DNA of 64,000 nucleotides from Methylomicrobium sp. (GTDB lineage: Bacteria; Pseudomonadota; Gammaproteobacteria; Methylococcales; Methylomonadaceae), in assembly GCA_018333785.1 (NCBI GenBank), contig JAGXSU010000107.1, forward strand, positions 1 to 64,000, in the 5' to 3' direction. The notes beneath the pieces were generated by a model. The model was given only the letters and a program-made list of their open reading frames with translations, was not told the origin of the DNA and searched no databases. Shown one piece after another: positions 9,141 through 18,758 of the stretch; within the stretch, counting starts at the first letter, position 1; each line of letters starts with the position of its first letter. The position numbers and the translations under genes are program-made.

Positions 9141-10121
9141 TTAAGCCTTGGCGACCGGAAAAGCCAAGACCTGATCAATCGATGAGGACTGAGTCATTCG
9201 CATCAACAACCTATCCAAACCGATTGCAATTCCTGCGCAATCCGGCAAACCCGATTCAAGTGCTTGCAATAAACGAACATCCTTAGTCACGTCAGGCAAG
9301 CCCTGTAGGCGTCTGATGGCTATTTCTCTGTCAAATCGTTCATCCTGCTCTCGCGCATCGGTCAATTCGTAATAGCCATTACCCAACTCGACGCCATCAA
9401 TAAATACTTCGACCCTGTCAGTAATCTCAGGATTTTGAGCATTCAAACGAGCCAGGGACGACTGACAGGCAGGATAACCATAAACCAGATACAAAGCGTT
9501 GTCATTTAACTTGGGCTGAACGCAATGACTGAAAATAAAGTCCAACCATAATGCATGAGACGTTCCGCAAATTGTGATTGCTTCAGCTAGGCCCGTTTTT
9601 TCAGCATAGGAGGAATAATCGGTCAAAGAAAACCGTAGCGCATCCAAACCGGTATGCTGCATAAAAACGCTTTGATAACTGACTCTATGGGTACAGGTCA
9701 ACGACCGGTAGGGTAAAAACACAGCATTAACCAGTTCCTCGACCTCGTCCATCAAGTCAAATAGATCAAAGCCCACCCTGTACCATTCCAATAGAGTGAA
9801 TTCGGGATTATGTAAACGTCCCGTCTCTCCGTTTCTGAAGGCCTTGCAGATTTGATAAATTGAACCGGAACCGGCTGCCAATAAACGCTTCATGGCAAAT
9901 TCCGGCGATGTTTGCAGGTACATCGTTTGCCTGCGGGGATAAAGCTGGTAATCCGTCGTGAAAAAAGCCAATTGAGGATCCGTTCCTATGCCCTGACTCA
10001 GCAAGGGCGTTTCAACTTCCAAAACACCCCTTTCCGAGAAGAACTGTCGAATGGCCGCCAGTAATTGCGCCCTGCTCTTCAACAGCGTTAAATCGCCAGA
10101 AGGCAGCCAATCGAAATTCAC
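9141..10121 (-). CDS. epmA: EF-P--(R)-beta-lysine ligase
   Basis: Class II lysyl-tRNA synthetase-like enzyme without an anticodon-binding domain, 326 residues (E. coli EpmA/PoxA/GenX 325). It activates (R)-beta-lysine with ATP and joins it to the conserved Lys of EF-P. Motif 2 is RAFRNGETGRLHNPEFTLLEWYR and motif 3 is GIAIGLDRLLM near the C-terminus. The start is GTG; it shares one base with the efp stop (TAGTG), so efp and epmA are coupled. With epmB diverging from efp, the whole modification set sits together. Confidence 0.95.
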   Translation of the reverse strand: MNFDWLPSGDLTLLKSRAQLLAAIRQFFSERGVLEVETPLLSQGIGTDPQLAFFTTDYQLYPRRQTMYLQTSPEFAMKRLLAAGSGSIYQICKAFRNGETGRLHNPEFTLLEWYRVGFDLFDLMDEVEELVNAVFLPYRSLTCTHRVSYQSVFMQHTGLDALRFSLTDYSSYAEKTGLAEAITICGTSHALWLDFIFSHCVQPKLNDNALYLVYGYPACQSSLARLNAQNPEITDRVEVFIDGVELGNGYYELTDAREQDERFDREIAIRRLQGLPDVTKDVRLLQALESGLPDCAGIAIGLDRLLMRMTQSSSIDQVLAFPVAKA

Positions 10122-10690
10122 TATTCTTTAACGCGAGAAACGTATTCGCCTGTGCGGGTATCCACCTTGATGATTTCGCCCGTTTGAACAAACAACGGCA
10201 CTCTGACTACTGCGCCGGTTTCCAGCGTAGCTGGCTTGCCGCCGCCGCCAGAAGTATCACCTCTCAAACCGGGATCGGTCTCGGTGATTGCCAGTTCAAC
10301 AAAATTGGCAGGTACCACGGATAATGGCGAATCATTCCATAAAGTAACCGTACATTTGTCCTGGTCTTTTAACCAGTTAGAAGCTTCACCGACGGTTTTA
10401 TCATCCGCCTGGTATTGCTCGAATGTGTCCGGCACCATAAAATGCCTGAAAGAACCGTCATTGTAGAGATACTGCATTTCAATATCGACCACATCAGCAC
10501 TCTCCAGAGAATCCCCTGATTTAAAGGTTCTTTCGATCACCCGCCCTGTTTTCAGGTTTCTGATTTTGACTCGATTGAAAGCTTGTCCTTTACCCGGCTT
10601 CACAAATTCATTTTCAATAATTGCACACGGATCATTATCCAACATGACTTTTAATCCGCTTTTAAATTCATTGGTACTGTAAGTCGCCAT
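10121..10690 (-). CDS. efp: Translation elongation factor P
   Basis: EF-P rescues ribosomes stalled at polyproline. From the ATG at 10690 the protein has 189 residues (E. coli 188) and starts [17 protein letters not shown]. An upstream in-frame ATG at 10729 adds a non-conserved stretch. The modification site is K34 in the loop VKPGKGQAF, which fits the beta-lysine system encoded next door. The three-domain layout ends with the conserved [16 protein letters not shown] and RTGEYVSRV. epmA follows with a one-base overlap; epmB starts 82 bases away in the opposite direction. Confidence 0.97.
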   Translation of the reverse strand: MATYSTNEFKSGLKVMLDNDPCAIIENEFVKPGKGQAFNRVKIRNLKTGRVIERTFKSGDSLESADVVDIEMQYLYNDGSFRHFMVPDTFEQYQADDKTVGEASNWLKDQDKCTVTLWNDSPLSVVPANFVELAITETDPGLRGDTSGGGGKPATLETGAVVRVPLFVQTGEIIKVDTRTGEYVSRVKE

Positions 10691-10772
10691 TTCTTCCTCG
10701 AGACAAAAAACGATATAAAAACGAGGCATTATAATGGACGCTGGATTTGTAAGAAACTAAATCACACATCTC

Positions 10773-11780
10773 ATGACTAAAAACCATCCACCGCTTGGCG
10801 ATATTCGCTGGCAACACGAATTGGCAGACGCTTTTAAATCGATTGAAGACCTGTGTAAGTTTCTGCACCTGGATGCAGCCCAACTGCCTGTTTCTGAAGT
10901 GGCGGCCAAACAATTCGTCTTACGCGTACCTCGCGGTTTTGCCGAATGCATGCAAAAAGGTGACGCCAACGATCCCTTGCTACGCCAGGCCTTGCCGTTA
11001 ACCGATGAATTACTGCCAATGCCGGGCTTTAGCGATGATCCGGTCGGCGATAAAGCGGCCGCCAAAGACAATCTGGTTATTCACAAATACGAAAGCCGGG
11101 CCTTGATGATTAACACGGGCGCCTGCGCCATCAATTGCCGCTATTGCTTTAGGCGAAACTTCCCCTATTCGGATTATCAGGTCAGCAAAGAAAAGCAGGA
11201 CCAGGCACTGACTTATATTAAAAACGATATCCGGATCAAAGAAGTGATATTGAGCGGCGGCGACCCCTTATTACTCAGCGATGAGCGATTAGCCGGCTTG
11301 ATGCAGGAATTGGGCGGCATTGACCATGTCAAGAGGATTCGCATCCACTCCCGTTTGCCTATCGTTTTGCCCAGCCGGATTACCGGCACATTACTGGACA
11401 TTCTAACGAGCACACAAGCCACCCCCGTGATGGTCGTCCATTGCAATCACGCCAATGAAATCAGCCAATCCGTTGCTCAAGCCTGCCGGTTGATCAAAGA
11501 TTACGGTATCACTTTGTTAAATCAGTCCGTCCTTCTAAAAGGCGTTAACGATACGGCAAATGATTTATGCACTTTGAGTGAGCGCTTATTTGAAAACGGC
11601 ATCATTCCCTACTATTTGCATAGCCTGGACAAAGCCAACGGCACGCAGCATTTTGAAGTCAGCGAAGAACACGCACTCAAACTGATTCAGCAAATACAGG
11701 ACCGTTTACCGGGCTATCTGGTGCCCAAATTGGTCAAAGAAATCGCAGGAGCGCCCTCAAAAAAAAGCTTGAGCGGATAG
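10773..11780 (+). CDS. epmB: EF-P lysine 2,3-aminomutase (radical SAM)
   Basis: Converts (S)-lysine to (R)-beta-lysine for EF-P modification. 335 residues, similar to E. coli EpmB/YjeK. The radical-SAM cluster motif is C118-x3-C122-x2-C125 in GACAINCRYCFRR; the SAM-binding stretch SGGDPLLLSD follows. The C-terminal region, with YYLHSLDKANGTQHF, is the PLP-enzyme part; PLP lysine is probably that of LVPKLVKEIAG. It is transcribed away from efp; a short shared promoter region lies between them. Confidence 0.95.
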   Translation: MTKNHPPLGDIRWQHELADAFKSIEDLCKFLHLDAAQLPVSEVAAKQFVLRVPRGFAECMQKGDANDPLLRQALPLTDELLPMPGFSDDPVGDKAAAKDNLVIHKYESRALMINTGACAINCRYCFRRNFPYSDYQVSKEKQDQALTYIKNDIRIKEVILSGGDPLLLSDERLAGLMQELGGIDHVKRIRIHSRLPIVLPSRITGTLLDILTSTQATPVMVVHCNHANEISQSVAQACRLIKDYGITLLNQSVLLKGVNDTANDLCTLSERLFENGIIPYYLHSLDKANGTQHFEVSEEHALKLIQQIQDRLPGYLVPKLVKEIAGAPSKKSLSG

Positions 11781-11900
11781 ACTTCGCTTTTCCTTAGTGC
11801 AAGAGCGTCGGGAGTGGCCTACAATTAACCTCAATTTCCTAAGGAAATTGCCCATAGATTTTGTCAGGCGCCATGATTTTTTCGCCCCGTCTTTAATCAG

Positions 11901-13424
11901 ATGACCTATGAAAAGATGACTCGACACTTGGATCTTCCGTCAATCATAAATGCTGATTCCGTATCGGACTGGCTGTCCCTGGTCAACTTCATTGAGACCA
12001 TCCCGGCCAGTAATGAATTGCTTTCAGCTTTAAATCTACTGTCAAAAGTTCATGGCACTGATCATGATTTATTGGCCGGCTTGAATGTTATCGCGCCTTT
12101 AGTGCATCAAAATTCCGGCAAGCTGATACTTTTATTGGCCCAAAGCGCTCATGATCCAGGCCACCTCAGCACCAAATCAAGAAAGCTTGCCCGGCTGAAC
12201 GGCATGCTGATAAGGGCATTGTGTCTTGCCTATATCAATGCATTGGGGCAAAAATCGATGCCGGAAGAAGAGAAATTAGAAACGCTGGCAAAAATTTTGC
12301 GCTTGGTCACCGAATCTATTCAGGCCAATAGCCTTTATTACAACCGCGGCTCCACGACACTTTGGAAAAAAATGGGCGGCCTTTATGAATTGGCGATTCG
12401 TGAAAATCTTTTAGACAAGACAGTAAACGATCAATCCAGCGATACGTCTAAAAATACAACGCTTATTTCATTGTTTAAGCAAAGCCTCATACTGGATCTC
12501 TTTAACGCCTATCAGGTGCCATTCAATAAAAGGACGGCGCTTTTTGACTTAGCCGGGAAATGCGCCGACAAACTCGACATTTCAGAGCAAGGACCGTCCC
12601 ATCATACCTTTATCTGGGATACGCGGACTGAACTGCCTATTCTGAGCGGTCAAGCGGAAACATCAGATTACAGCCCCGTTTATATCAATACAGACTGCCT
12701 GACCCAACACCTAAAGAAAATCCACCCTGAACTTACCGGCAGAGAATCCTGGTTTTTTCCCTACTGGCAAAAACTAAACGGATACAGAGAGATTCTTGAC
12801 TCGCTTACCCCGAGTATGCCTCGTTATTTTGAAGTTGTAGTGGGTATGGAAGCGTGTTTGGAACTGGTAAAACAGCTCACCAAACTGTCCAATTTGAAAC
12901 GTTTCAGCGCACTACCCGAGCAAAGCAAAAATTTAAACGATATCGAACTGGAACCTCTGAAAGATATTAACACCGGCCACATAGATCTATCGGGAAGCGG
13001 ACTGTCGTCAACTATCGAACGTGCGAATATCCAACCTGCACGCTTTGAAAATTTTTGTTCCGCTCAAATCAGGCATGCATCAATCCGCCCCAACACCCTG
13101 GTTCTGATCCTTAGCAACCAAAAACCACCCGATCTGGGCATCGTCAGAGCCCAGCAGGCTAACCCGAATGATGCTATCGGCTGGGCCCTACTGGAAAAAT
13201 TACCGGGAAACTTACGAACCGTTGTCATCAGATATAACGAAAAAATTAGCCGTGGACTTTTACTGAGAAGAGCAAACGGAGCATTGAGCATCCTATTACC
13301 GGCAGCCCGCTATTCATCCGGAGATAAACTCGAGATAACCGGAGATAACCCCCGCATTCTGACGCTTGAACGGCTGGAAGAGACCAACGATCAATTTATT
13401 TGCTTTCAGGCGAGTGTTGATTGA
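11901..13424 (+). CDS. Unrecognised cytoplasmic protein, 507 residues
   Basis: No signal peptide or membrane segment. The first 330 residues look mostly helical, with Leu-rich segments such as SGKLILLLAQSAH and NGMLIRALCLAYINALG. After a linker with DIELEPLKDI and DLSGSGLSS, the last 100 residues look like a compact beta-barrel (ALLEKLPGNLRTVVIRYNEK, SILLPAARYSSGDKLEITGD). Two domains of this kind are reminiscent of proteins with an atypical PilZ-like C-terminal domain, but no RxxxR or DxSxxG motif is clear, so this is only a guess. The 3' end overlaps the convergent 5'-nucleotidase gene by 29 bases. The ATG at 11901 lacks a good SD; ATG 11916 is an alternative. Confidence 0.6.
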   Translation: MTYEKMTRHLDLPSIINADSVSDWLSLVNFIETIPASNELLSALNLLSKVHGTDHDLLAGLNVIAPLVHQNSGKLILLLAQSAHDPGHLSTKSRKLARLNGMLIRALCLAYINALGQKSMPEEEKLETLAKILRLVTESIQANSLYYNRGSTTLWKKMGGLYELAIRENLLDKTVNDQSSDTSKNTTLISLFKQSLILDLFNAYQVPFNKRTALFDLAGKCADKLDISEQGPSHHTFIWDTRTELPILSGQAETSDYSPVYINTDCLTQHLKKIHPELTGRESWFFPYWQKLNGYREILDSLTPSMPRYFEVVVGMEACLELVKQLTKLSNLKRFSALPEQSKNLNDIELEPLKDINTGHIDLSGSGLSSTIERANIQPARFENFCSAQIRHASIRPNTLVLILSNQKPPDLGIVRAQQANPNDAIGWALLEKLPGNLRTVVIRYNEKISRGLLLRRANGALSILLPAARYSSGDKLEITGDNPRILTLERLEETNDQFICFQASVD

Positions 13425-14322
13425 TTATGCCGTGCGGCACATGCGCCGCGGCAACATGCTTGGCTGCTGACTCACAATGTCCACGCTGATCGTCGAAAAA
13501 AATGTCGGCGCCAAAAGCATCCAAAAACTCGCCTTTGGGCATGCCGCCCAGAAATAACGCTTCATCAATACGAATACCCCAGGCACGAAGCGTTCTTACC
13601 ACTCGCTCATGGGCCGGCGCCGCTCTGGCAGTGACCAGAGCCGTGCGAATCGGAGAAAGGTCCTGTTCAAAATGAGTTTGTATATGCTGCAAAGCACTCA
13701 GAAAATCTTTAAACGGCCCGCCCGGTAACGGCTTTTTCGCCTGGTTCCGTTCATTTTCAGTAAAAGCCTTTAAACCTTGCTCCTGATAAATACGCTCGGA
13801 AGCATCCGAGAACAACACCGAATCACCATCAAAGGCAATCCGTAACTGCTCCGAGCTTTTTTGCAACGATGAGCCCGATAGAATCGTTGCCGCAGCAAAT
13901 CCTGAATGCAAAGCCTTAGCGACATCATCGGCATTGGTCGACAAAAACAAATGCGCGCCAAAAGGCGGTATATAGCCATAAGGCGACACACCACTGGTAA
14001 ATGCCGCTCGGGTAATGTTCAGCTGAAAATGCGCGATCGAGTTAAAGACTCTCAAACCGGTATCAGCGCTGTTCTGTGACAATAAAATGACTTCAACCAG
14101 CGGCCCAATCTTACTCAGATCATTGATGGCCAAAAACTTTTTGACCAGGTCAAAGCCAAATCCCGGCGATAAGAGCTCATCTTCATGATCGATCTGATAA
14201 CGGCAATACGCTTCTTTTCCCTGTTCTTCAAAAACGCGGTGAGATTCGGTCAAGTCAAATAACGCACGGGAAGAAACAGCAACAACCAGCTTATCTATTT
14301 TCATGGGTACTATCAAACTCAC
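13396..14322 (-). CDS. Cytosolic 5'-nucleotidase (5-nucleotidase Pfam family)
   Basis: About 300 residues, with the pattern of the bacterial 5'-nucleotidase family related to vertebrate cN-I: LVVAVSSRALFDL near the N-terminus, VEVILLSQNSADTGLRVFNSI, LRIAFDGDSVLFSD (HAD-like nucleophile motif DGD), LVTARAAPAHERVVRTL and ADIFFDDQ (acidic metal motif). It should dephosphorylate nucleoside monophosphates in the cytoplasm. Two starts are possible: GTG 14322, which forms a GTGA overlap with the upstream lipoprotein gene and suggests coupling, or ATG 14304 (MKIDKLVV), where family similarity begins. I give the longer form. Confidence 0.82.
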   Translation of the reverse strand: MSLIVPMKIDKLVVAVSSRALFDLTESHRVFEEQGKEAYCRYQIDHEDELLSPGFGFDLVKKFLAINDLSKIGPLVEVILLSQNSADTGLRVFNSIAHFQLNITRAAFTSGVSPYGYIPPFGAHLFLSTNADDVAKALHSGFAAATILSGSSLQKSSEQLRIAFDGDSVLFSDASERIYQEQGLKAFTENERNQAKKPLPGGPFKDFLSALQHIQTHFEQDLSPIRTALVTARAAPAHERVVRTLRAWGIRIDEALFLGGMPKGEFLDAFGADIFFDDQRGHCESAAKHVAAAHVPHGIINQHSPESK

Positions 14323-14660
14323 CGACTGGTATTGAACGTATAAGAACGTACAACCCCCTGATTGTCGAAGCGAATCACAAGATCTTTGGTTTCATCGTCT
14401 GCAAACAGCGAATAGCGATATCGCCCGTAAGTCCAGGTATTTCTTCCATCCTCTATACCCATTCGCCAAGGCAGTCCAAACATTTCCCTAACCTGCTGCT
14501 GAGTCGTTTGCCCAATCTTGATGTCGGACACCCGGGAATTGGGAAAATCCTGGCCAATCGTGGCGCACCCGTTGATTTGCAAAACTCCAAAGACCAAAAC
14601 CAAAGCGCTCAAAAACCGCTTGAATGCTGAAAATTGAACTGATAAATGGAATAAACTCAT
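14319..14660 (-). CDS. BamE/SmpA-like lipoprotein
   Basis: 113-residue envelope lipoprotein. The N-terminus is long before the hydrophobic stretch FLSALVLVFGVLQINGC; the lipobox is ING-C. The mature part carries the SmpA/OmlA-type core: SDIKIGQTTQQQVREMFGLPWRMGIEDGRNTWTYG, then two beta strands (LVIRFDNQGVVRSYTF). BamE itself helps the outer-membrane protein assembly machine, but many small paralogs share the fold, so I do not assign bamE. The stop overlaps the start of the nucleotidase gene (GTGA). Confidence 0.78.
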   Translation of the reverse strand: MSLFHLSVQFSAFKRFLSALVLVFGVLQINGCATIGQDFPNSRVSDIKIGQTTQQQVREMFGLPWRMGIEDGRNTWTYGRYRYSLFADDETKDLVIRFDNQGVVRSYTFNTSR

Positions 14661-14857
14661 GATTTAAAAAACCTTTAATTGAAAAAATGGTTACTACTCG
14701 CCTGCTTGGAATAGTGACTATAGGTGCAGGTGCTTGATTGAAAAGGCTTAGGCAACAGGGCTATATTTATGCGTCCTTTGAAATCAAGCGCCTACGCCCA
14801 AATAAACAATGAGCGGGCTTGAAGCAAATACACTATAACAACCTTGCCCCAGCCCGA

Positions 14858-15781
14858 TCAAATGTAACCCTGAAATTTTAAAAGCAAAAGCCCTGCCGTT
14901 ATGCTTAAAGCACTGCCAATGGTTGTCAGTGCAATAATTTCAGCCGCCATGGCGCCATGACTAGTCATTTGTTTAGCCATGACAAAACTGGCTGAGGCAC
15001 AAGGCACCGACATCATCAAAAACAGCAAACCCAGTTCCTGTGCCCTAAACCCCCAGCCGATTGCTATGACCGTCACAATGGCCGGCACAATAACCAGCTT
15101 AAAGATTGACGCCCAGATGACCTCTTTATGATTGGCCTTAAAACTGTCCCAATGCAAACTGCCTCCCGTGCAAAGCAACGCTAAAGGCAGCGTCATCTGG
15201 GAAAAATAGTGTCCCGAATTAGCCACAATTTCAGGAATGTCCACGGCAAGGTAGGAGCCGGTAATACCCAGCAAAACAGCCAAAACCAAGGGATTTTTTA
15301 ACAAACTCAGCCAATAGGAGGCTTTATCCGTTCGTAACACCAGGACCGCCAGAATGTTGTATAAAACGGTCATCAAGGCCAAATAAATACTGGCTTTGGA
15401 CAAGATCTGCTGGCCATAGGCATTGAGTACCAGTGCTATGCCCATGACTCCCATGTTGCCGCGAAATGCACCCTGCACAAAAACGCCCCGTTTTTCGCGG
15501 ATCACAAACAGCGCCGATGCCAGCCATAACAGGCCGACAATAATCACTGTGACGACAGAAGCAAACAAGATGAGCGGGCCATCCAGTGATTCACTCAGCG
15601 GCGTGGACACCGTGCCAAAGAAAAGTAGACAAGGCAAGGTGACGTTGAATACTATTTTATTGCCGACCGCAATAAAATGATCATCAATAAGTTCTATCTT
15701 CCGGAATAGCCAGCCCATACTCAGGATCAGCAGCGTAGGACCGGTCACATTTAAAGCAAAAAATAACTGATCAAAATACAT
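14858..15781 (-). CDS. AEC family transporter (auxin efflux carrier-like permease)
   Basis: 307-residue inner-membrane permease with about ten hydrophobic segments, starting in MYFDQLFFALNVTGPTLLILSMGWLF. The two-half layout of the AEC family is visible, with GNKIVFNVTLPCLLFFG in the first half and SHYFSQMTLPLALLCTGGSL plus SVPCASASFVMAKQM in the second. Family members export organic acids or amino-acid-like anions. No neighbour points to a substrate. The gene appears single: 197 bases separate it from the BamE-like gene downstream, which carries its own start signals. Confidence 0.85.
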   Translation of the reverse strand: MYFDQLFFALNVTGPTLLILSMGWLFRKIELIDDHFIAVGNKIVFNVTLPCLLFFGTVSTPLSESLDGPLILFASVVTVIIVGLLWLASALFVIREKRGVFVQGAFRGNMGVMGIALVLNAYGQQILSKASIYLALMTVLYNILAVLVLRTDKASYWLSLLKNPLVLAVLLGITGSYLAVDIPEIVANSGHYFSQMTLPLALLCTGGSLHWDSFKANHKEVIWASIFKLVIVPAIVTVIAIGWGFRAQELGLLFLMMSVPCASASFVMAKQMTSHGAMAAEIIALTTIGSALSITAGLLLLKFQGYI

Positions 15782-16017
15782 AGAATGGAATTATCAGCGA
15801 CTGCGCCTTAAGAGCGTATTGGTTTGACTGACCGCATCAACATAACGATGACCCGATTCGACGATGACACTCAGTTGATCCCTTTTGAAAAGTAAACTCG
15901 TTTAAAAGTACAACAAAGTAATTTTTCCTATAAGGAATTATTCGATAATGCCGCATGTCAGAGCGTTTATCAACCATGCTGCGGTAAACCCTCACCCCCT
16001 TAACTTAAGGAATCAAC

Positions 16018-16572
16018 TTGATTATGCGCTATTCATGGCTCTTCGTTCTTCTCCTATTGAATCTTCAAGGTTGCTCCAACTTGCCGGTGGCGCTGCAAAA
16101 TCCGCCTGTGCCGGACCTGACTTACCAAGACATCACAATGGAACCGGACAGGCATCTGAACAGACCGGTTCGCTGGGGAGGCAAAATACTGGAAGTTCGC
16201 AATGAAGAACAATACACTCACATCGAAGTGCTTTACTACCCGTTGAGCAGTAGCGGCAGACCGCAAAGCAATACGGCAACAGAGGGCCGCTTCCTGATAC
16301 AAAGCCCGCGATTTCTGGATCCTGCCGTCTATCAAAAAGATCTCGATATAACCGTTGCCGGGTTGTTTACGGGTGGGAGTGAAAAAAAAATTGGCAACAA
16401 AACGTTAAAAATCCCCATCATCCAGGAAAACACGCTTTATTTATGGCCTAAACAACAACCCCAATATTATTACTGGAACGAATTCGGTTACGGACCTTAT
16501 TACAGTCCATTTTATTTCGGTTTCAGACCCTACCGGTACTATGGTTATCCCTATGACCGTTATTATTGGTAA
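16018..16572 (+). CDS. Slp family outer-membrane lipoprotein with Tyr-rich tail
   Basis: Lipoprotein of the Slp (starvation lipoprotein) family: signal RYSWLFVLLLLNLQGC with lipobox LQG-C, then TYQDITMEPDRHLNRPVRWGGKILEVRN, typical of Slp, and a beta-rich core ending IIQENTLYLWP. The last 36 residues are extraordinarily aromatic: 14 Tyr plus several Phe, Trp, Gly and Pro. The SD aagg (16007-16010) is 7 bases before TTG 16018 but 13 before ATG 16024, so the real start may be TTG. A bidirectional terminator follows. Confidence 0.85.
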   Translation: MIMRYSWLFVLLLLNLQGCSNLPVALQNPPVPDLTYQDITMEPDRHLNRPVRWGGKILEVRNEEQYTHIEVLYYPLSSSGRPQSNTATEGRFLIQSPRFLDPAVYQKDLDITVAGLFTGGSEKKIGNKTLKIPIIQENTLYLWPKQQPQYYYWNEFGYGPYYSPFYFGFRPYRYYGYPYDRYYW

Positions 16573-16585
16573 GTGCGGCAGGTGT

Positions 16586-16630
16586 AAAAAGAGCCATCGG
16601 GTTATTTCATGACCTGATGGTGCTCTTTTT
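16586..16630. terminator. Bidirectional terminator between slp and the Rieske gene
   Basis: aaaaa-gagccatcgggt (from 16586) pairs with acctgatggtgctc-ttttt (to 16630), with one bulged base and one G-U or mismatch pair. A and T runs on the two sides fit termination from both directions. It overlaps the 3' end of the Rieske gene. Confidence 0.8.
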
Positions 16631-17014
16631 ATCCGCTAAAATGGGTTGAGTCTCCATTACAGCTCTTTTATCAAGCAAATACACCCAGCTTCCCTCTTCC
16701 CTGACCTTCAATGCCGTCAACTTTTTCCCTGCACATATTTCACTTAACGATTCGCCGCTGACCGGGTCATAGCAAATACTGTGCATGGAACACTGCAAAT
16801 AGCGTCCAGACTCATCAAAAATGTTGCTTTCCTCACAATCCAATGCTCTGGGCATATGCACGCATTGATTCAAATAGCCGTATACCGCACCATTAAAACG
16901 AATCAAAATTGCGCCGAACGCATTCCCCCGATACTTGATATTAAAAGAAAACTTACCTAATTCCGGAATTTGAAATCCCTGACAAATAGGCTCCGGAACT
17001 CTTCTTATAGCCAT
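16607..17014 (-). CDS. Rieske [2Fe-2S] ferredoxin-like protein
   Basis: 135 residues. The cluster motif is C51-x-H53 ... C75-x2-H78 (NQCVHMP and LQCSMHS), with FDESGRYLQC before the second half and YDPVSGE after it. Disulfide cysteines of high-potential Rieske proteins are not in the usual place, so this is ferredoxin type. No signal peptide, so cytoplasmic. It could pass electrons to an oxygenase or be a stand-alone ferredoxin; no oxygenase gene is adjacent. A good SD (gaggtg) precedes the ATG. Confidence 0.85.
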   Translation of the reverse strand: MAIRRVPEPICQGFQIPELGKFSFNIKYRGNAFGAILIRFNGAVYGYLNQCVHMPRALDCEESNIFDESGRYLQCSMHSICYDPVSGESLSEICAGKKLTALKVREEGSWVYLLDKRAVMETQPILADKKSTIRS

Positions 17015-17161
17015 AGTGGTTCACCTCTGTTTTTCCATTAGAGCAAACATCAGGCCAGAGGTGAATAAGAAGTAAGTTTTTCAGTGGTTGTAGGTGGTTG
17101 ATTGAAATCAAGTACCTACAACCATAATTCAAAGCGGGCGAGTAGTTACTCAAGGAATCGA

Positions 17162-18688
17162 TCAACCTTCAGTTAGTACCGGAATCTTGCCTATTTTAGC
17201 CTGCCATGCTTTGGGACCGGTGTTGTGAACAGAAATACCGTTGGCATCGACGGCTACGGTTACGGGCATGTCTTCCACGACGAACTCGTGTATGGCCTCC
17301 ATGCCCAAATCGGCAAAAGCCACGATGCGGGCCTGGCGTATGGCTTTGGAAACCAGATACGCCGCCCCGCCCACAGCCATTAAATACACAGACCGGTGTT
17401 TTTTTATAGCCGCAATGGCTTCCGGGCCCCGTTCGGCTTTGCCTATCATGCCCAGCAAACCGGTATTGTCCAGCAAGGCGCCGGTAAATTTATCCATGCG
17501 TGTCGCCGTAGTCGGTCCCGCAGGACCAACTACTTCATCACGCACCGCATCCACAGGACCGACATAGTAGATAAATTTATTGTTGAAATCGACACCCTCC
17601 GGCAACGGTTCGCCACGGTTAAACATATCGATCAGACGCTTGTGCGCAGCATCCCTGCCGGTCAGTAAGGTGCCGCTCAATAACAGCGTTTCGCCCGGCT
17701 GCCATGACGCGACGTCTTCCCGTGTCACGGTAGCCAGATTTACACGCCTGGCTGTTGTACCGGCATCCCAGGTCACTTCGGGCCAATCGCTTAAACTCGG
17801 CGCTTCAAGCTTGGCCGGCCCAGATCCGTCCAAAATAAAATGCGCGTGCCGTGTTGCGGCACAATTTGGAATCATTGCGATAGGCAGATTCGCGGCATGC
17901 GTCGGAAAGTCACGGATTTTTATATCCAGCACAGTCGTCAGACCACCCAGTCCTTGCGCACCTATGCCCAAAGCATTCACTTTTTCGAACAATTCCAGAC
18001 GCAGTTCTTCGACCCTGTTCTGCGGTCCGCGGGCTATCAATTCTTGAATATCGATAGATTCCATACACGCTTGTTTTGCCAGAATCATTGCTTTTTCAGC
18101 CGTACCACCGATACCTATTCCCAAAATGCCGGGTGGACACCATCCGGCACCCATAGTCGGCACCATTTTAAGCACCCAATCAACGATGCTGTCCGAGGGA
18201 TTAAGCATGGCGAATTTGGATTTGGCTTCCGAGCCTCCGCCTTTGGCCGCGATTTCGACCTCAACGATATCTCCAGGAACGATTTCCATATGCACCACAG
18301 CGGGCGTATTGTCTTTGGTATTAATCCTTTTTCCTGCCGGATCGGACAAAATGGACGCTCTCAAGATATTGTCGGGATGCCGATAAGCGCGCCTAACGCC
18401 TTCATTAACCATATCGGCCACACTCATGTCGGCTTCCCAGCGCACATTCATACCGACTTTTAAAAACACAACGACAATGCCGGTATCCTGGCAAATAGGC
18501 CGATGCCCCTCCGCGCACATCCGAGAGTTTATGAGAATTTGAGCAATAGCATCCTTAGCAGCCTGACTTTGCTCTTTTTGATACGCTTCATGCATCGCCT
18601 GAATAAAATCTTTGGGATGGTAATAGGAAATAAATTGCAACGCATCAAACACGCTTTGAATAACATCGTCCTGGCGGATAAGAGTCAT
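17162..18688 (-). CDS. Fumarate hydratase class I (4Fe-4S)
   Basis: Reversibly hydrates fumarate to malate in the TCA cycle. From ATG 18688 (SD aagga) the protein has 508 residues: the alpha part with RPICQDTGIVVVFLKVG and the cysteine of MIPNCAATRHAHF, and the beta part with LTGRDAAHKRLID, VGPAGPTTATRMDKFTG and GMIGKAERG. Likely cluster cysteines include C66 (in ICQDTG) and the one in PNCAATRH. An upstream in-frame ATG at 18727 adds a non-conserved leader. Class I enzymes are oxygen- and iron-sensitive; no class II fumC is in the window. fumA and fumB cannot be told apart by sequence here. Confidence 0.93.
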   Translation of the reverse strand: MTLIRQDDVIQSVFDALQFISYYHPKDFIQAMHEAYQKEQSQAAKDAIAQILINSRMCAEGHRPICQDTGIVVVFLKVGMNVRWEADMSVADMVNEGVRRAYRHPDNILRASILSDPAGKRINTKDNTPAVVHMEIVPGDIVEVEIAAKGGGSEAKSKFAMLNPSDSIVDWVLKMVPTMGAGWCPPGILGIGIGGTAEKAMILAKQACMESIDIQELIARGPQNRVEELRLELFEKVNALGIGAQGLGGLTTVLDIKIRDFPTHAANLPIAMIPNCAATRHAHFILDGSGPAKLEAPSLSDWPEVTWDAGTTARRVNLATVTREDVASWQPGETLLLSGTLLTGRDAAHKRLIDMFNRGEPLPEGVDFNNKFIYYVGPVDAVRDEVVGPAGPTTATRMDKFTGALLDNTGLLGMIGKAERGPEAIAAIKKHRSVYLMAVGGAAYLVSKAIRQARIVAFADLGMEAIHEFVVEDMPVTVAVDANGISVHNTGPKAWQAKIGKIPVLTEG

Positions 18689-18758
18689 GGTTAATTCCTT
18701 GCTTAGTGAAAATGAGGTTGTTCCCACGCTACTGCGTGAATAGTTGAATTCTTCCGGC

